Assembly (NCBI RefSeq): GCF_007829335.1 | Contig: NZ_VIWO01000003.1 | Coordinates: 434,001 to 498,000, forward strand | Source: Chitinophaga polysaccharea | GTDB taxonomy: Bacteria; Bacteroidota; Bacteroidia; Chitinophagales; Chitinophagaceae | Length of the DNA stretch: 64,000 bases | Direction of reading: 5' to 3' | Part shown: in pieces, positions 45,502 to 54,008 of the stretch | Numbering within the stretch: the stretch's first letter is position 1 | How the letters are laid out: the number at the start of each line of letters is the position of its first letter | Made by a program: the position numbers and the translations under genes | The notes under the pieces: generated by a model | The model's input: the letters and a program-made list of their open reading frames with translations, nothing else | Databases searched by the model: none | What the model was told of the DNA's origin: nothing

Positions 45502-45873
45502 TTAATCGTTGACAGGTGTAGTAACCTCTATCAAAAATGTATCAAATAAAAAATAGAATCCATAGGTTTTACGCATGAACTGCGGCGCTTGTGTTGCAGG
45601 GATGTCGCCCTGTAGCAGGCGTTCGTGCATCTGGTTCACAGCAGCCTGGCTATCCAGGTAAAATCCTATGTGAAAGGTATCCGGGTAAGTGTGATTGCCT
45701 TTCTCGTTAAAACGTTGGTGCATCAGCACCAACACAAAGTTGTCGGGGCCTTTCAAAACAGAAAGGGCATCGTTGGGTTTAGGGTCCGTACAGGTAAAGT
45801 CGAAGTAGGTTTCGAATAAAGCGCGTGTTGCCGGCACATCCTGCACGCTGAGGTTGAGGTGATTTAATTGCAT
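45502..45873 (-). CDS. VOC-family (glyoxalase/dioxygenase fold) protein
   Basis: 123 residues. MQLNHLNLSVQDVPATRALF at the start and DTFLIEVTTPV at the end give the paired beta-alpha-beta-beta-beta modules of the vicinal-oxygen-chelate fold; H5 and E118 are likely metal ligands. Small single-domain members detoxify or modify small molecules. First gene of a two-gene unit with the MarR-like regulator. Confidence 0.82.
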   Translation of the reverse strand: MQLNHLNLSVQDVPATRALFETYFDFTCTDPKPNDALSVLKGPDNFVLVLMHQRFNEKGNHTYPDTFHIGFYLDSQAAVNQMHERLLQGDIPATQAPQFMRKTYGFYFLFDTFLIEVTTPVND

Positions 45874-45892
45874 GTTTAAACAGATAATAAAT

Positions 45893-45945
45893 GAATGTTC
45901 GCTCTTTTAAGTGCAAATATAAACGAATGATTGTTCTTTTATAAA
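45893..45945 (-). promoter_or_regulatory. promoter and possible operator of the VOC-marR unit
   Basis: On the minus strand: TTTA, 20-bp spacer, TATATTTG (45914-45921). Two related sequences flank the -7 box in direct orientation: GAACAATCATTC (45925-45936) and GAACATTC (45893-45900). A regulator bound there would block transcription; the MarR-like product is the obvious candidate. Confidence 0.5.
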
Positions 45946-45974
45946 TTATTTTTTTTGAGAAATGGAGGTGCTGC

Positions 45975-46952
45975 CTATTGTTTCTTTTTTTGGGCCGGTT
46001 TCTTCGGAGCTGGTTGTTCCAGATAGTCTTCCGCACTTTTAGGCTGGGTCATGCTTTTCTTTTTCTGGTCCAGTGGCAGGGGAGTAGGAGCGCCTTTTCC
46101 CAATGGAATGGCATCATGGAAGATTTTATCGACATGCATCCACTTACCGGCTGCCCATTTAAAACCTTCATAGTCCATATCGGATACATAGGTATATTTT
46201 TTCCCGGGTTCATTGGTTTCGGATATCAGGTGATCAAATACGATCATATCCAGGTCTTTATTATAGTTCAATGTGGCCGTGCTTTCCTTTTTATATTCTA
46301 TGATAAAACGATTTCTGACCGGTTTAGGGGCGCTATCTTCTGCAAAGCTGAAGTAGGGACCGCCGAATACCGGCACACCGTTTTTAAACGTCAGCATTTC
46401 AATTATTTTCTTCTGGCTACGTGGGTTATTGGCATCCCAGCCAAAGAGCGTATAAAACTCCTGGTTGAAATAATGACGGTGAATGATATTGTAATACAGG
46501 CAACCGTACCAGGACTTGTTGTTGGTAATCGTGTCGGTATTAGTCATAAAGTCGGAGGCATCAAATAATGGAAACAATTTGAGTGTTCCATCGGGCGTAT
46601 TCATCTGGATGGCCCCAAAATGCCTGTAGAAGCCATTTTCATGTTCAAGTGCCCAGGTAAAGATCCGGAAGGTACTATCCTGTGGATACTGAATGGATAC
46701 TGTTTTCAGCGAATCGAACCGGAAACGGAAAGAATATTTTGTTTTCAATGCCCGCACCAGGAGGGGAATGAACTCATCTGTGGCCCTGGTCCGGCCATCG
46801 TCGCCTTTGCCGCTAAAGATTTCCTGGCTTAGTGCCTGCAGGGTATCCTGGTCGCGCTTCAGCTGTTTTAAGCCGGCAGCATCTGGTTGCTGTGCATAGA
46901 TGAGTAAGCTGATAAGGAGCAGGATAATTGACAGGAGTGATTTTTTTGCCAT
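45975..46952 (-). CDS. exported protein of unknown function
   Basis: 325 residues. Signal peptide to about YAQQ (residues 5-22 hydrophobic). Beta-rich body with several Trp/Tyr (ENGFYRHFGAIQMNTPDG, PVFGGPYFSFAEDS), then a proline- and lysine-rich tail (PKKPAQKKKQ). I recognise no domain; similar hypothetical proteins occur in Chitinophagaceae as far as I know. Last gene of the nine-gene heptose operon, 26 bp after the gmhB-like gene. Confidence 0.65.
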   Translation of the reverse strand: MAKKSLLSIILLLISLLIYAQQPDAAGLKQLKRDQDTLQALSQEIFSGKGDDGRTRATDEFIPLLVRALKTKYSFRFRFDSLKTVSIQYPQDSTFRIFTWALEHENGFYRHFGAIQMNTPDGTLKLFPLFDASDFMTNTDTITNNKSWYGCLYYNIIHRHYFNQEFYTLFGWDANNPRSQKKIIEMLTFKNGVPVFGGPYFSFAEDSAPKPVRNRFIIEYKKESTATLNYNKDLDMIVFDHLISETNEPGKKYTYVSDMDYEGFKWAAGKWMHVDKIFHDAIPLGKGAPTPLPLDQKKKSMTQPKSAEDYLEQPAPKKPAQKKKQ

Positions 46953-46978
46953 ATCTATTATACGGTTCAGAAAGGGAA

Positions 46979-47500
46979 TTATTGTACAGACTGCGCAAAC
47001 TGCAACAGGTTTTCGTATCGCTGGTCGATGAGCGGATGTGGAAATGGTACTTCGGGGCGGGTAGAGGGAATGAAAACAGTTTTCATGCCCAGGCTTTTCC
47101 CAAACTGCATATCGCTGAGGGTATTACCCACCATCACCGCCTGGTGAAAGTCGATATCCGGGAAATCCTGTTTTGCCTGCAAGCCCATACCGGTAGCTGG
47201 TTTACGACAAGGACTATTGCTATCCACATCCGGGCAGAAATAAATTTTATCAATCCTGCCCTGGTGCGCTTCAATTTCCTGCAGCATCCGGGTGTGAATT
47301 TCCTGCAAACCGGCTATTGTCAACAGCCCCCGGCCAATACAACGTTGATTGGTGACCAGGATAATGCGGCCGAAGTGCTTAGCCAGTATAGGCATGGCCG
47401 TTAATACGCCTGCACTGAAATGGAACATGTCAGGGCGTAATACGTATCCGTCCCTGATTTCATCATTTACAACGCCGTCTCTGTCGAGGAATAAAGTCAT
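46979..47500 (-). CDS. gmhB: heptose 1,7-bisphosphate phosphatase, GmhB-like HAD enzyme
   Basis: 173 residues. HAD motif I is FLDRDGVVN at the start, then VTNQ (motif II) and the C-terminal GNTLSDMQFGKSLGM (motif IV). The CPDVDSNSPCRKP stretch resembles the zinc loop of GmhB, though with fewer cysteines than the canonical four. In this context it removes the 7-phosphate of D-glycero-D-manno-heptose 1,7-bisphosphate. One bp after the nucleotidyltransferase stop. Confidence 0.82.
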   Translation of the reverse strand: MTLFLDRDGVVNDEIRDGYVLRPDMFHFSAGVLTAMPILAKHFGRIILVTNQRCIGRGLLTIAGLQEIHTRMLQEIEAHQGRIDKIYFCPDVDSNSPCRKPATGMGLQAKQDFPDIDFHQAVMVGNTLSDMQFGKSLGMKTVFIPSTRPEVPFPHPLIDQRYENLLQFAQSVQ

Positions 47501-47501
47501 A

Positions 47502-48206
47502 TCAGTGTTTAGCAGTTACCAGGTATTTTTTTGCCGCTTCATAATCTTCCGGAATACCAATGTCGATGAAATAGGTATCGCTGACAAAGCCGTACAATTG
47601 TCCCGCCACCACGCCAGGTTCCAGCACTTCTTTCTCGAAGGAAAATTTTTCCGGTAAAGCGAGGCTTTTCAGGAAATGTATGCTGGTAAGATAAATGCCT
47701 CCATTGATCAACCCGTTTTCACAATATTGTTTTTCATGGAAAGCGGTGATCTTCTGCAGTGCATCCAGTTCGATGCTGCCATATCGGTCAAATTGCTGCA
47801 TAGGCTTCAGCGCCAGCGAAAGAGGCGCCTGTTGCGCCTGGTGAAACTGGTACAATGCCGCCAGGTTTACGTCGAAGTAAGTATCCCCATTTACAATGAA
47901 TACTTCCTCGCCGGTAATGGCGGGCAGGGCGTGTACTATGCCACCGCCGGTGCCCAGGGGCTCCGGTTCTACGGTAAAGGATACACGAAGTGGTAGCTCC
48001 ATGCTATTGCACCAGTCAATCACTTGCTCCGACAGGTATCCCAGGGATAATACCGCATGGGTAATACCCTGGTGGTGCAGGTATTGCAACAGGTAATATA
48101 AAAAAGGATGTGCTCCAAGGGGAGCCATGCACTTGGGTTTGTCGGCTACTACGCTACGCAGGCGGGTGCCTAAGCCTCCGGCGAGGACAATACATTCCTG
48201 GGTCAT
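47502..48206 (-). CDS. hddC: heptose-1-phosphate guanylyltransferase, HddC-like
   Basis: 234 residues from the ATG at 48206, which overlaps the gmhA stop by 4 bp; a farther start at 48239 would run into gmhA. Nucleotide-binding signature LAGGLGTRLRSVVADKPKCM and VNGDTYFD (metal-binding aspartate). Adds GMP to D-glycero-D-manno-heptose-1-phosphate to give GDP-heptose. The GDP specificity is inferred from context (HddA/GmhA neighbours). Confidence 0.8.
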   Translation of the reverse strand: MTQECIVLAGGLGTRLRSVVADKPKCMAPLGAHPFLYYLLQYLHHQGITHAVLSLGYLSEQVIDWCNSMELPLRVSFTVEPEPLGTGGGIVHALPAITGEEVFIVNGDTYFDVNLAALYQFHQAQQAPLSLALKPMQQFDRYGSIELDALQKITAFHEKQYCENGLINGGIYLTSIHFLKSLALPEKFSFEKEVLEPGVVAGQLYGFVSDTYFIDIGIPEDYEAAKKYLVTAKH

Positions 48207-48778
48207 TCTCCAAACAGGTTGGTTTCCACTATTTCGCAAATGATATGTCCTACGGTGATATGTGCTTCCTGGATGCGGGGTGTGTCGGTAGAAGGAATAT
48301 TGATCAGGTAATCGCTGTTATCCTTCATTTTTCCACCAGTGCTGCCGGTCATGCTCACTACAATCATTCCCTGTTCCTTAGCCACTTTAATTGCTTCGAG
48401 AATATTAGCGGAATTGCCTGAAGTAGAAATGCCGACGAGTACATCGCCTGGACGGCCTATTCCCCGGAGAATGCGGGCATACACCTGGTCATATCCATAG
48501 TCGTTACCCACTGCCGTTATATAGGAAGTATTGCAGTGCAGCGCTTCTGCATACAAAGGCTGGCGGTCTTTATAAAAGCGGCCGGAAAATTCAGCTGCCA
48601 GGTGTTGCGCATCAGCAGCGCTGCCACCATTGCCACAGAAGAGCACTTTATGATCGGTTTGCAGGCTGTGTGTGATGGTATCTGCTACCAGTTTGATGGT
48701 ATTAAGCAACCGCTCATCCTGGCAGATGGCTTCTTTCACAGCAATGCTTTCCCGGATTTTATCAATAACTTTTATCAT
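48203..48778 (-). CDS. gmhA: phosphoheptose isomerase
   Basis: 191 residues, SIS domain. FCGNGGSAADAQHLAAEFSG and GISTSGNSANILEAIK are the sugar-phosphate binding loops of GmhA; DHT-like C-terminal region. Converts sedoheptulose-7-phosphate to D-glycero-D-manno-heptose-7-phosphate. 27 bp after the heptose kinase gene. Confidence 0.9.
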   Translation of the reverse strand: MIKVIDKIRESIAVKEAICQDERLLNTIKLVADTITHSLQTDHKVLFCGNGGSAADAQHLAAEFSGRFYKDRQPLYAEALHCNTSYITAVGNDYGYDQVYARILRGIGRPGDVLVGISTSGNSANILEAIKVAKEQGMIVVSMTGSTGGKMKDNSDYLINIPSTDTPRIQEAHITVGHIICEIVETNLFGE

Positions 48779-48805
48779 CAGGCAGATTTTTGAATTGTTG
48801 CAACG

Positions 48806-49831
48806 TTAAATACTCCAGGTTTGAATACCGTGATTCGTAAAGGTATAGCGTTTTACATCGCCGCCAAAACTGCTCAGGGCGTCTACCACCGCAAAGCGGG
48901 TGTTTTTCGGGCAATAGAAGATCATAAATCCTCCTCCGCCGGCACCTGAAATCTTACCGCCGCTGGCGCCTGCTTTGCGCGCAGCATCGTAAATTTCATC
49001 CAGTTGCGGATTGGTGATCCCATGTGCCATCTGCTTCTTATACTCAAATCCGTAGTCCAGGATTTCACCTATTTTATTAATGGTACCACGCAGCAATGCT
49101 TCTTTCATCATTACGGCCTGTTCTTTCAGGTGGTGCATGGCTTCAATGGAAGTATCCTTCTTATCAGTAACATTTTTCTGTTGTTCCGATATAATAGAGG
49201 AGGATAAACGGCTGGTAGAAGTATAGAACAATACCAGGTTATTTTCCAGTTCATGCAGGTTAACTTCTTTGATACGCAGCGGGTTTACAATTACTTTGTC
49301 GCCTTTGTAAAACTCCATGAAGTTAACGCCTCCGAAAGTGGCGGCATATTGATCCTGTTTACCACCAGCCTGTTGTAAATCTTCGCGTTCGATAGAGTAA
49401 GCCAGGTGAGCCATATCATATTCTCCCAATGGGAGCTTCAGCCATTCGGCAAATGCGCCCAGCACGGTTACTACCAGGGTAGAAGAGGTGCCGAGTCCTG
49501 ATCCTGCAGGAGCGTCTACGAAGGTGGTCAACTTAAACCCCGTGGCAGGCAACGATCCATAGTCTTTCTGTACCCGGTTAATCACCCCTTTCAGGATATC
49601 CAGTTTGCCATCTAACGGTAAAGGATATACGGCATCGTAGATAGCTGTTTCCCTTCTGTCGGCGCAATCAAAGATCACCTTCCCGTTGCTGAGTGGTTCT
49701 ATGGATGCGCGGGCGTATAAAGAGATCGTGGCATTCAGGATGGCGCCACCGTATAAGTCCGAGTAGGGGCTTACATCTGTACCGCCACCGGCCAGGCCTA
49801 TACGTAATGGTGCTTTACTTCTGTATATCAT
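48806..49831 (-). CDS. hddA: D-glycero-D-manno-heptose-7-phosphate kinase
   Basis: 341 residues, GHMP kinase superfamily: PLRIGLAGGGTDVSPYSDLY at the N-terminus (substrate strand), ATP loop AGSGLGTSST, and C-terminal GKISGAGGGGFMIF. HddA forms the 1,7-bisphosphate of heptose, as in S-layer glycan synthesis. Genes for the next two steps (hddC, gmhB) follow in the operon. Confidence 0.88.
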   Translation of the reverse strand: MIYRSKAPLRIGLAGGGTDVSPYSDLYGGAILNATISLYARASIEPLSNGKVIFDCADRRETAIYDAVYPLPLDGKLDILKGVINRVQKDYGSLPATGFKLTTFVDAPAGSGLGTSSTLVVTVLGAFAEWLKLPLGEYDMAHLAYSIEREDLQQAGGKQDQYAATFGGVNFMEFYKGDKVIVNPLRIKEVNLHELENNLVLFYTSTSRLSSSIISEQQKNVTDKKDTSIEAMHHLKEQAVMMKEALLRGTINKIGEILDYGFEYKKQMAHGITNPQLDEIYDAARKAGASGGKISGAGGGGFMIFYCPKNTRFAVVDALSSFGGDVKRYTFTNHGIQTWSI

Positions 49832-49876
49832 TTTTGTTGTTTAAATGTTTGTTGTGCAATGTGCACGGCTGGTCTT

Positions 49877-51010
49877 TCAGCTTCCTGCTAAAATATGGAT
49901 TTCTTTGGCCAGCCTTGCCCAGGAATATTGCAGTTTTTCTTTCTGAAGAGCGGCTACCATATCTGCTTCGCGGTTATCTACAAAATATTTTTCGATAGCG
50001 GCTGCGATAGCGGCGGGGTCAGGTGCTGCCTGGAATCCTACAACACCGTCTGGTACCATTTCTACGAGTCCTCCTACATTGGTCACTACCATGGGTTTTT
50101 CGAAGTGATAGGCAATCTGTGAAATCCCGCTTTGGGTGGCGCTTTTATACGGCTGTACCACCAGGTCGGCAGCGCAGAAATAGTTTTTCACTGCTTCATT
50201 GGGAATAAAGTCGGTATGCATCAGTACCCGGTCGCCCAGTTGTAACTTTTGGAGTAATTCCAGGTAAGGAGTGGCATCTTCGTAATATTCCCCTGCGATA
50301 ATAGCGTGTACATCCAGTTTTTTGAGCCGCTCGTCCGCCATGGCCTGCAGCAGCAGGTCCAGCCCTTTATATTGGCGAATGAATCCAAAAAACAGGATAT
50401 AGCGTTTGCCGGGTTGCAGCTTCAGCTGCGCTCTGGCAGTTTCCTTGCTGATCAGGGCGCCGTAATTATCGTAAATAGGATGGGGGATGAGGGATGCTTT
50501 TTTGGAAGGTTCAAACACCCGTAAGTCGTTGAGTACTGACTGACTCATGGCGATGAAGGCATCTACCGGTTTCAGGAAATATTTGGTAAAAGCCACGTCG
50601 CCCGGGCGTTTCTCATGTGGTACCACGTTATCGAGCACGGCGATGACTTTAGTATTTTTTCTTTTTCCCAGTCTCAGCAGGGAGCCAAGCGCCGGCCCCA
50701 TAATAGGCAACCAGTATTTGGAGATAATAATATCCGGGTTCATTTTCCGGATTTTGCGGCCTACGATCCACCAGTTAAGCGGGTTAACGGAATTAATGAG
50801 CCGTTTAATCCGCAGATGTGTGGGTGCAGGGTCGCTGGAGAACTGGCTTTTTCCAGGGAAGAAGAGTTTGGGATACTGAACGGTAAACGTCCAGATTTCC
50901 ACATCATCCGTTTGTTGCAGTTCTTCTGCCAGCCGCTCGTTATAAGCAGCCAGCCCACCCCTGAAAGGATAGGCTGTACCTAAAATAAGTATTTTCTTTT
51001 TGTTGGACAT
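49877..51010 (-). CDS. GT4-family glycosyltransferase
   Basis: 377 residues. Two Rossmann halves: ILGTAYPFRGGLAAYNERLA at the start and FFGFIRQYKGLDLLLQAM in the second half, with a late EKPMVVTNVGGLVEMVPDG region typical for GT-B retaining enzymes. Likely transfers a sugar onto a lipid-linked or surface glycan; it may use the GDP-heptose made by the neighbouring genes, but I cannot prove it. Confidence 0.86.
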   Translation of the reverse strand: MSNKKKILILGTAYPFRGGLAAYNERLAEELQQTDDVEIWTFTVQYPKLFFPGKSQFSSDPAPTHLRIKRLINSVNPLNWWIVGRKIRKMNPDIIISKYWLPIMGPALGSLLRLGKRKNTKVIAVLDNVVPHEKRPGDVAFTKYFLKPVDAFIAMSQSVLNDLRVFEPSKKASLIPHPIYDNYGALISKETARAQLKLQPGKRYILFFGFIRQYKGLDLLLQAMADERLKKLDVHAIIAGEYYEDATPYLELLQKLQLGDRVLMHTDFIPNEAVKNYFCAADLVVQPYKSATQSGISQIAYHFEKPMVVTNVGGLVEMVPDGVVGFQAAPDPAAIAAAIEKYFVDNREADMVAALQKEKLQYSWARLAKEIHILAGS

Positions 51011-51027
51011 AGCTACAAATTACGGGA

Positions 51028-52026
51028 TTAGAGGCGTCTCTCCGCCAGGTTTGACACTTGCAGATCGTAATCTGTAACTGGTTGGGTGTGATCCATCCGC
51101 TCTTCCACCAGGTAGGCATTGCGCTCGGTGGCGTTGCGGGTTACCAGTTCTCCGATAAACCCGGTAAGGAACAGTTGAGAACCAATAATCATGCAGAGCA
51201 ACCCGAAGAAGAAAAGGGGCCGGTCTGTCATGTTTACTTTATCGAAAAAGATTTTGGCGAGCGCCAGGTAAGCCGCTACCACAAAACCCACAAAAAAGCA
51301 GAGGGAACCCAGGGCGCCGAAGAGGTGCATGGGCCGTTTGCCGAATTTACCGATAAACATGATGGTGGCCAGGTCGAGAAAGCCATTGATAAAGCGTTCC
51401 AGGCCGAACTTGGTGACGCCGTATTTGCGTGCACGGTGTTCTACTACTTTCTCTCCGATTTTCCGGAATCCGTTCCATTTGGCTATTACCGGGATATAGC
51501 GGTGCATTTCACCGTATACCTCGATAGATTTAACCACCTTTTTACGGTAGGATTTAAGGCCGCAGTTCATGTCATGCAGCTTTACGCCGCTCATACGGGT
51601 AGTGGTATAGTTGTATAACTTGGAAGGAATATTTTTGGTAAAGGTATTGTCGTAACGTTTCTTTTTCCATCCGCTCACCAGGTCATATCCGTCTTCCATT
51701 ATCATGCGGTATAATTCAGGTATTTCATCCGGACTATCCTGCAGGTCGGCATCCATGGTAATTACCACGTCGCCCTGTGCGGCGCTGAAGCCTTCATTGA
51801 GGGCAGCAGATTTGCCATAGTTACGCTGAAATTTAATCCCCTTGATACGTGGATTTTGCGCCGCCAGCTGCTGGATAACGCTCCAGGAGTCGTCGGTGCT
51901 GCCATCGTCTATCATCCATACCTCGTAGGTAAAATGATGAGCGTCCATCACCCTCTCAATCCATGCGGTCAGTTCAGGTAATGATTCTTCTTCGTTTTTT
52001 AAAGGAACGATTACGGATATGTTCAT
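51028..52026 (-). CDS. GT2 glycosyltransferase with two membrane helices
   Basis: 332 residues. NISVIVPLKNEEESLPELTA, DDGSTDDSW and TMDADLQDSP (DxD) of the GT-A fold, then two C-terminal helices about 230-300 (LFGALGSLCFFVGFVVAAYL and FFGLLCMIIGSQLFLTGFIG). Resembles undecaprenyl/polyprenyl-phosphate glycosyltransferases (GtrB/DPM1-like). 17 bp before GT4 in the operon. Confidence 0.88.
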   Translation of the reverse strand: MNISVIVPLKNEEESLPELTAWIERVMDAHHFTYEVWMIDDGSTDDSWSVIQQLAAQNPRIKGIKFQRNYGKSAALNEGFSAAQGDVVITMDADLQDSPDEIPELYRMIMEDGYDLVSGWKKKRYDNTFTKNIPSKLYNYTTTRMSGVKLHDMNCGLKSYRKKVVKSIEVYGEMHRYIPVIAKWNGFRKIGEKVVEHRARKYGVTKFGLERFINGFLDLATIMFIGKFGKRPMHLFGALGSLCFFVGFVVAAYLALAKIFFDKVNMTDRPLFFFGLLCMIIGSQLFLTGFIGELVTRNATERNAYLVEERMDHTQPVTDYDLQVSNLAERRL

Positions 52027-52041
52027 CTTTATAGAATAGTA

Positions 52042-52581
52042 TTATGGTTTGGTGCCTACTGGTGCTTTTTTCCGGACAATCAGTGCCAACACTGCTGATA
52101 CGATGAAAAATTTGATCAGGTTTCTCAGGTATTCGATGAAGGAAGAAGCCATGGTTACCCGGTAATCAGCGTTTTTCAGGTCATTCAGTTGTTTATCAAT
52201 CTCCTCCTGTGGCGCTTTAAATGCGTGTAATAACCATTCAGTATCCTTCATCAGGTGTTGTTTGGATATTTCCAGGAATGCTGGTGTGGCCATATAGTTA
52301 AATACAACGTAATTGTATACTGCCACTAACAGCGAGCTGAGAATAAATGTGGTAAAAATAGGCTTAATTGCCTCTTTAAAACCGATATATCCGCCAAGTT
52401 CCTTTCTCCTGGCTATTCCTGCGAGCATTCCCAACACCGCCCACACAATAAATTGTATAAATTTCAGCTTCAGTGAAAACAGGTATTCATATCCGGCTTT
52501 CCAGGTTATCAAATTCCAGGCAATCATGATCACACCGACAAGCAATCCCCATTTCAGGCCGGGATTCGTATTTTTTTGCAT
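52042..52581 (-). CDS. DUF4199 membrane protein
   Basis: 179 residues, four membrane helices, with WGLLVGVIMIAWNLITW at the N-terminus and a GYIGFKEAIKPIF segment between helices as is usual for DUF4199. In Bacteroidota these genes commonly sit beside a GT2 gene and a dihydroorotase homologue, as here. Function unknown. Confidence 0.82.
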   Translation of the reverse strand: MQKNTNPGLKWGLLVGVIMIAWNLITWKAGYEYLFSLKLKFIQFIVWAVLGMLAGIARRKELGGYIGFKEAIKPIFTTFILSSLLVAVYNYVVFNYMATPAFLEISKQHLMKDTEWLLHAFKAPQEEIDKQLNDLKNADYRVTMASSFIEYLRNLIKFFIVSAVLALIVRKKAPVGTKP

Positions 52582-52590
52582 ATGCGCACG

Positions 52591-53856
52591 TTAGTTATTT
52601 ATATGAAAAACGGGTCCATTCACCGTGGCATGTACTTTACCTTTCAGCTGTTCGCCAATATACGCTGAATTTTTGGACCGGGAAGCAATATGGTCGGTAT
52701 TGAATTGCCAGCCAGCTTCCGGATCAAAGATAGTAAGATTGGCGGTGGCGCCTTCCTGCAGGGCAGGTTGTGGTAATCCGAATATATTGCGGGGATGTAT
52801 GGTCAACATATTAATCAGCTGTTCCAGCGGCAGTTGCGGCAGGTATTGTCTTAATACGCCAAATGCGCTTTCCAGCCCGATCATACCATTTTTCGCATAT
52901 TCAAATTCCACCTGTTTGGCATCCCAGTCCTGTGGCAGGTGATGGGTAGCGATACAGTCTACCGTACCATGTAACACCGCTTCCTGTAACGCTTTTACGT
53001 CATCTGCGGTGCGTAGCGGCGGGTTTACTTTCAGATGGGTATCATAATTAATCAGCTGCGCATCTGTGAGCGACAGGTGATAAGGTGTTACGGAGCAAGT
53101 TACCTTGATACCTGCTGCTTTGGCGGCAGCGATCAGTTCTATCGACTGGCGGGTACTAACGCCGGTGAAGTGGATCCGGGAATCGGTGTATTTGGCCAGT
53201 TCGATATCACGTTGTATCAGCAGCTCCTCTGCCAGGGCTGGTTTGCCGGGCATGCCAAGTTGCGTGGAGTAAATACCTTCGTGCATGAGTCCATGCGCGG
53301 AAATACTCTGATCATCCGGGAGCTGTATCACGGTGCCATTGAAGGCTTTCACATATTGAAGGGCTTTGAGCATCAGTCCCGGCGACTGTACCGGTTTAAT
53401 GCCATCTGAAAAGGCTACGGCGCCTGCCTGCTGCATTTCATACATTTCTGCCAGCCCGGCGCCTTCCAGGTTTTTAGTAATGGCGCCAATTGGCAGAACG
53501 GTAGCTGCCGAATGGCGTGATTTACTCAGTACATATTCGATTTGCGGTTTGGTATGCAAAGCGGGTTGGGTGTTGGGGATCACCATAACGGTAGTAAAAC
53601 CACCGGTAGCCGCGGCCCTGATACCACTTTGCAGGTCTTCCTTGTGTTCCTGTCCAGGATCACAGAAATGCGAGAAAACATCCATCCAGCCGGCAGATAC
53701 GTGCAGGTTGTTACCTGAAATAACTGTTGCCCGGGCATCTTCCAGGTGATCTGCTACCTGTTGAATGATACCATTTTGAATAGAAATATCTTTTTGCTGC
53801 CCGTGAAGGGGGGAGGAAGGCGCGATAATCTTTACGTTCTTGAGTAGTATGTGCAT
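52591..53856 (-). CDS. catalytically inactive dihydroorotase homologue
   Basis: 421 residues with the amidohydrolase fold of type I dihydroorotase: the order of segments (DVFSHFCDPG, PNTQPAL, STRQS, VTPYHL, GLESAF) is kept. But the metal and catalytic residues are gone: HxH is F61-S-H63, the H of VHxED is L179 (VIQLPDD), the H before VST is G232, and the catalytic D of ATDHAPH is H305 (ATHHLPQ). Probably a structural or regulatory protein like Pseudomonas PyrC', which scaffolds aspartate transcarbamoylase. First gene of the nine-gene operon. Confidence 0.82.
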   Translation of the reverse strand: MHILLKNVKIIAPSSPLHGQQKDISIQNGIIQQVADHLEDARATVISGNNLHVSAGWMDVFSHFCDPGQEHKEDLQSGIRAAATGGFTTVMVIPNTQPALHTKPQIEYVLSKSRHSAATVLPIGAITKNLEGAGLAEMYEMQQAGAVAFSDGIKPVQSPGLMLKALQYVKAFNGTVIQLPDDQSISAHGLMHEGIYSTQLGMPGKPALAEELLIQRDIELAKYTDSRIHFTGVSTRQSIELIAAAKAAGIKVTCSVTPYHLSLTDAQLINYDTHLKVNPPLRTADDVKALQEAVLHGTVDCIATHHLPQDWDAKQVEFEYAKNGMIGLESAFGVLRQYLPQLPLEQLINMLTIHPRNIFGLPQPALQEGATANLTIFDPEAGWQFNTDHIASRSKNSAYIGEQLKGKVHATVNGPVFHINN

Positions 53857-53892
53857 GCGTTACGTTCTATAACCGGTCCGAAAATACAGGGG

Positions 53893-53900
53893 CAAATGTA
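53893..53900 (-). promoter_or_regulatory. -7 box of the heptose/glycosyltransferase operon
   Basis: Minus-strand TACATTTG (full TAnnTTTG), 37 bp before the start of the first gene. -33 not clear. Confidence 0.45.
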
Positions 53901-54008
53901 ACATAAAACTATTAATTGATGAAGCCCCGTCGACCGTAGTTTTCGGATAGATATGCAGGTTGGTATGATAATTGAAAATGCAGGGGTAGCAGATCAAAAT
54001 AACAAGTG

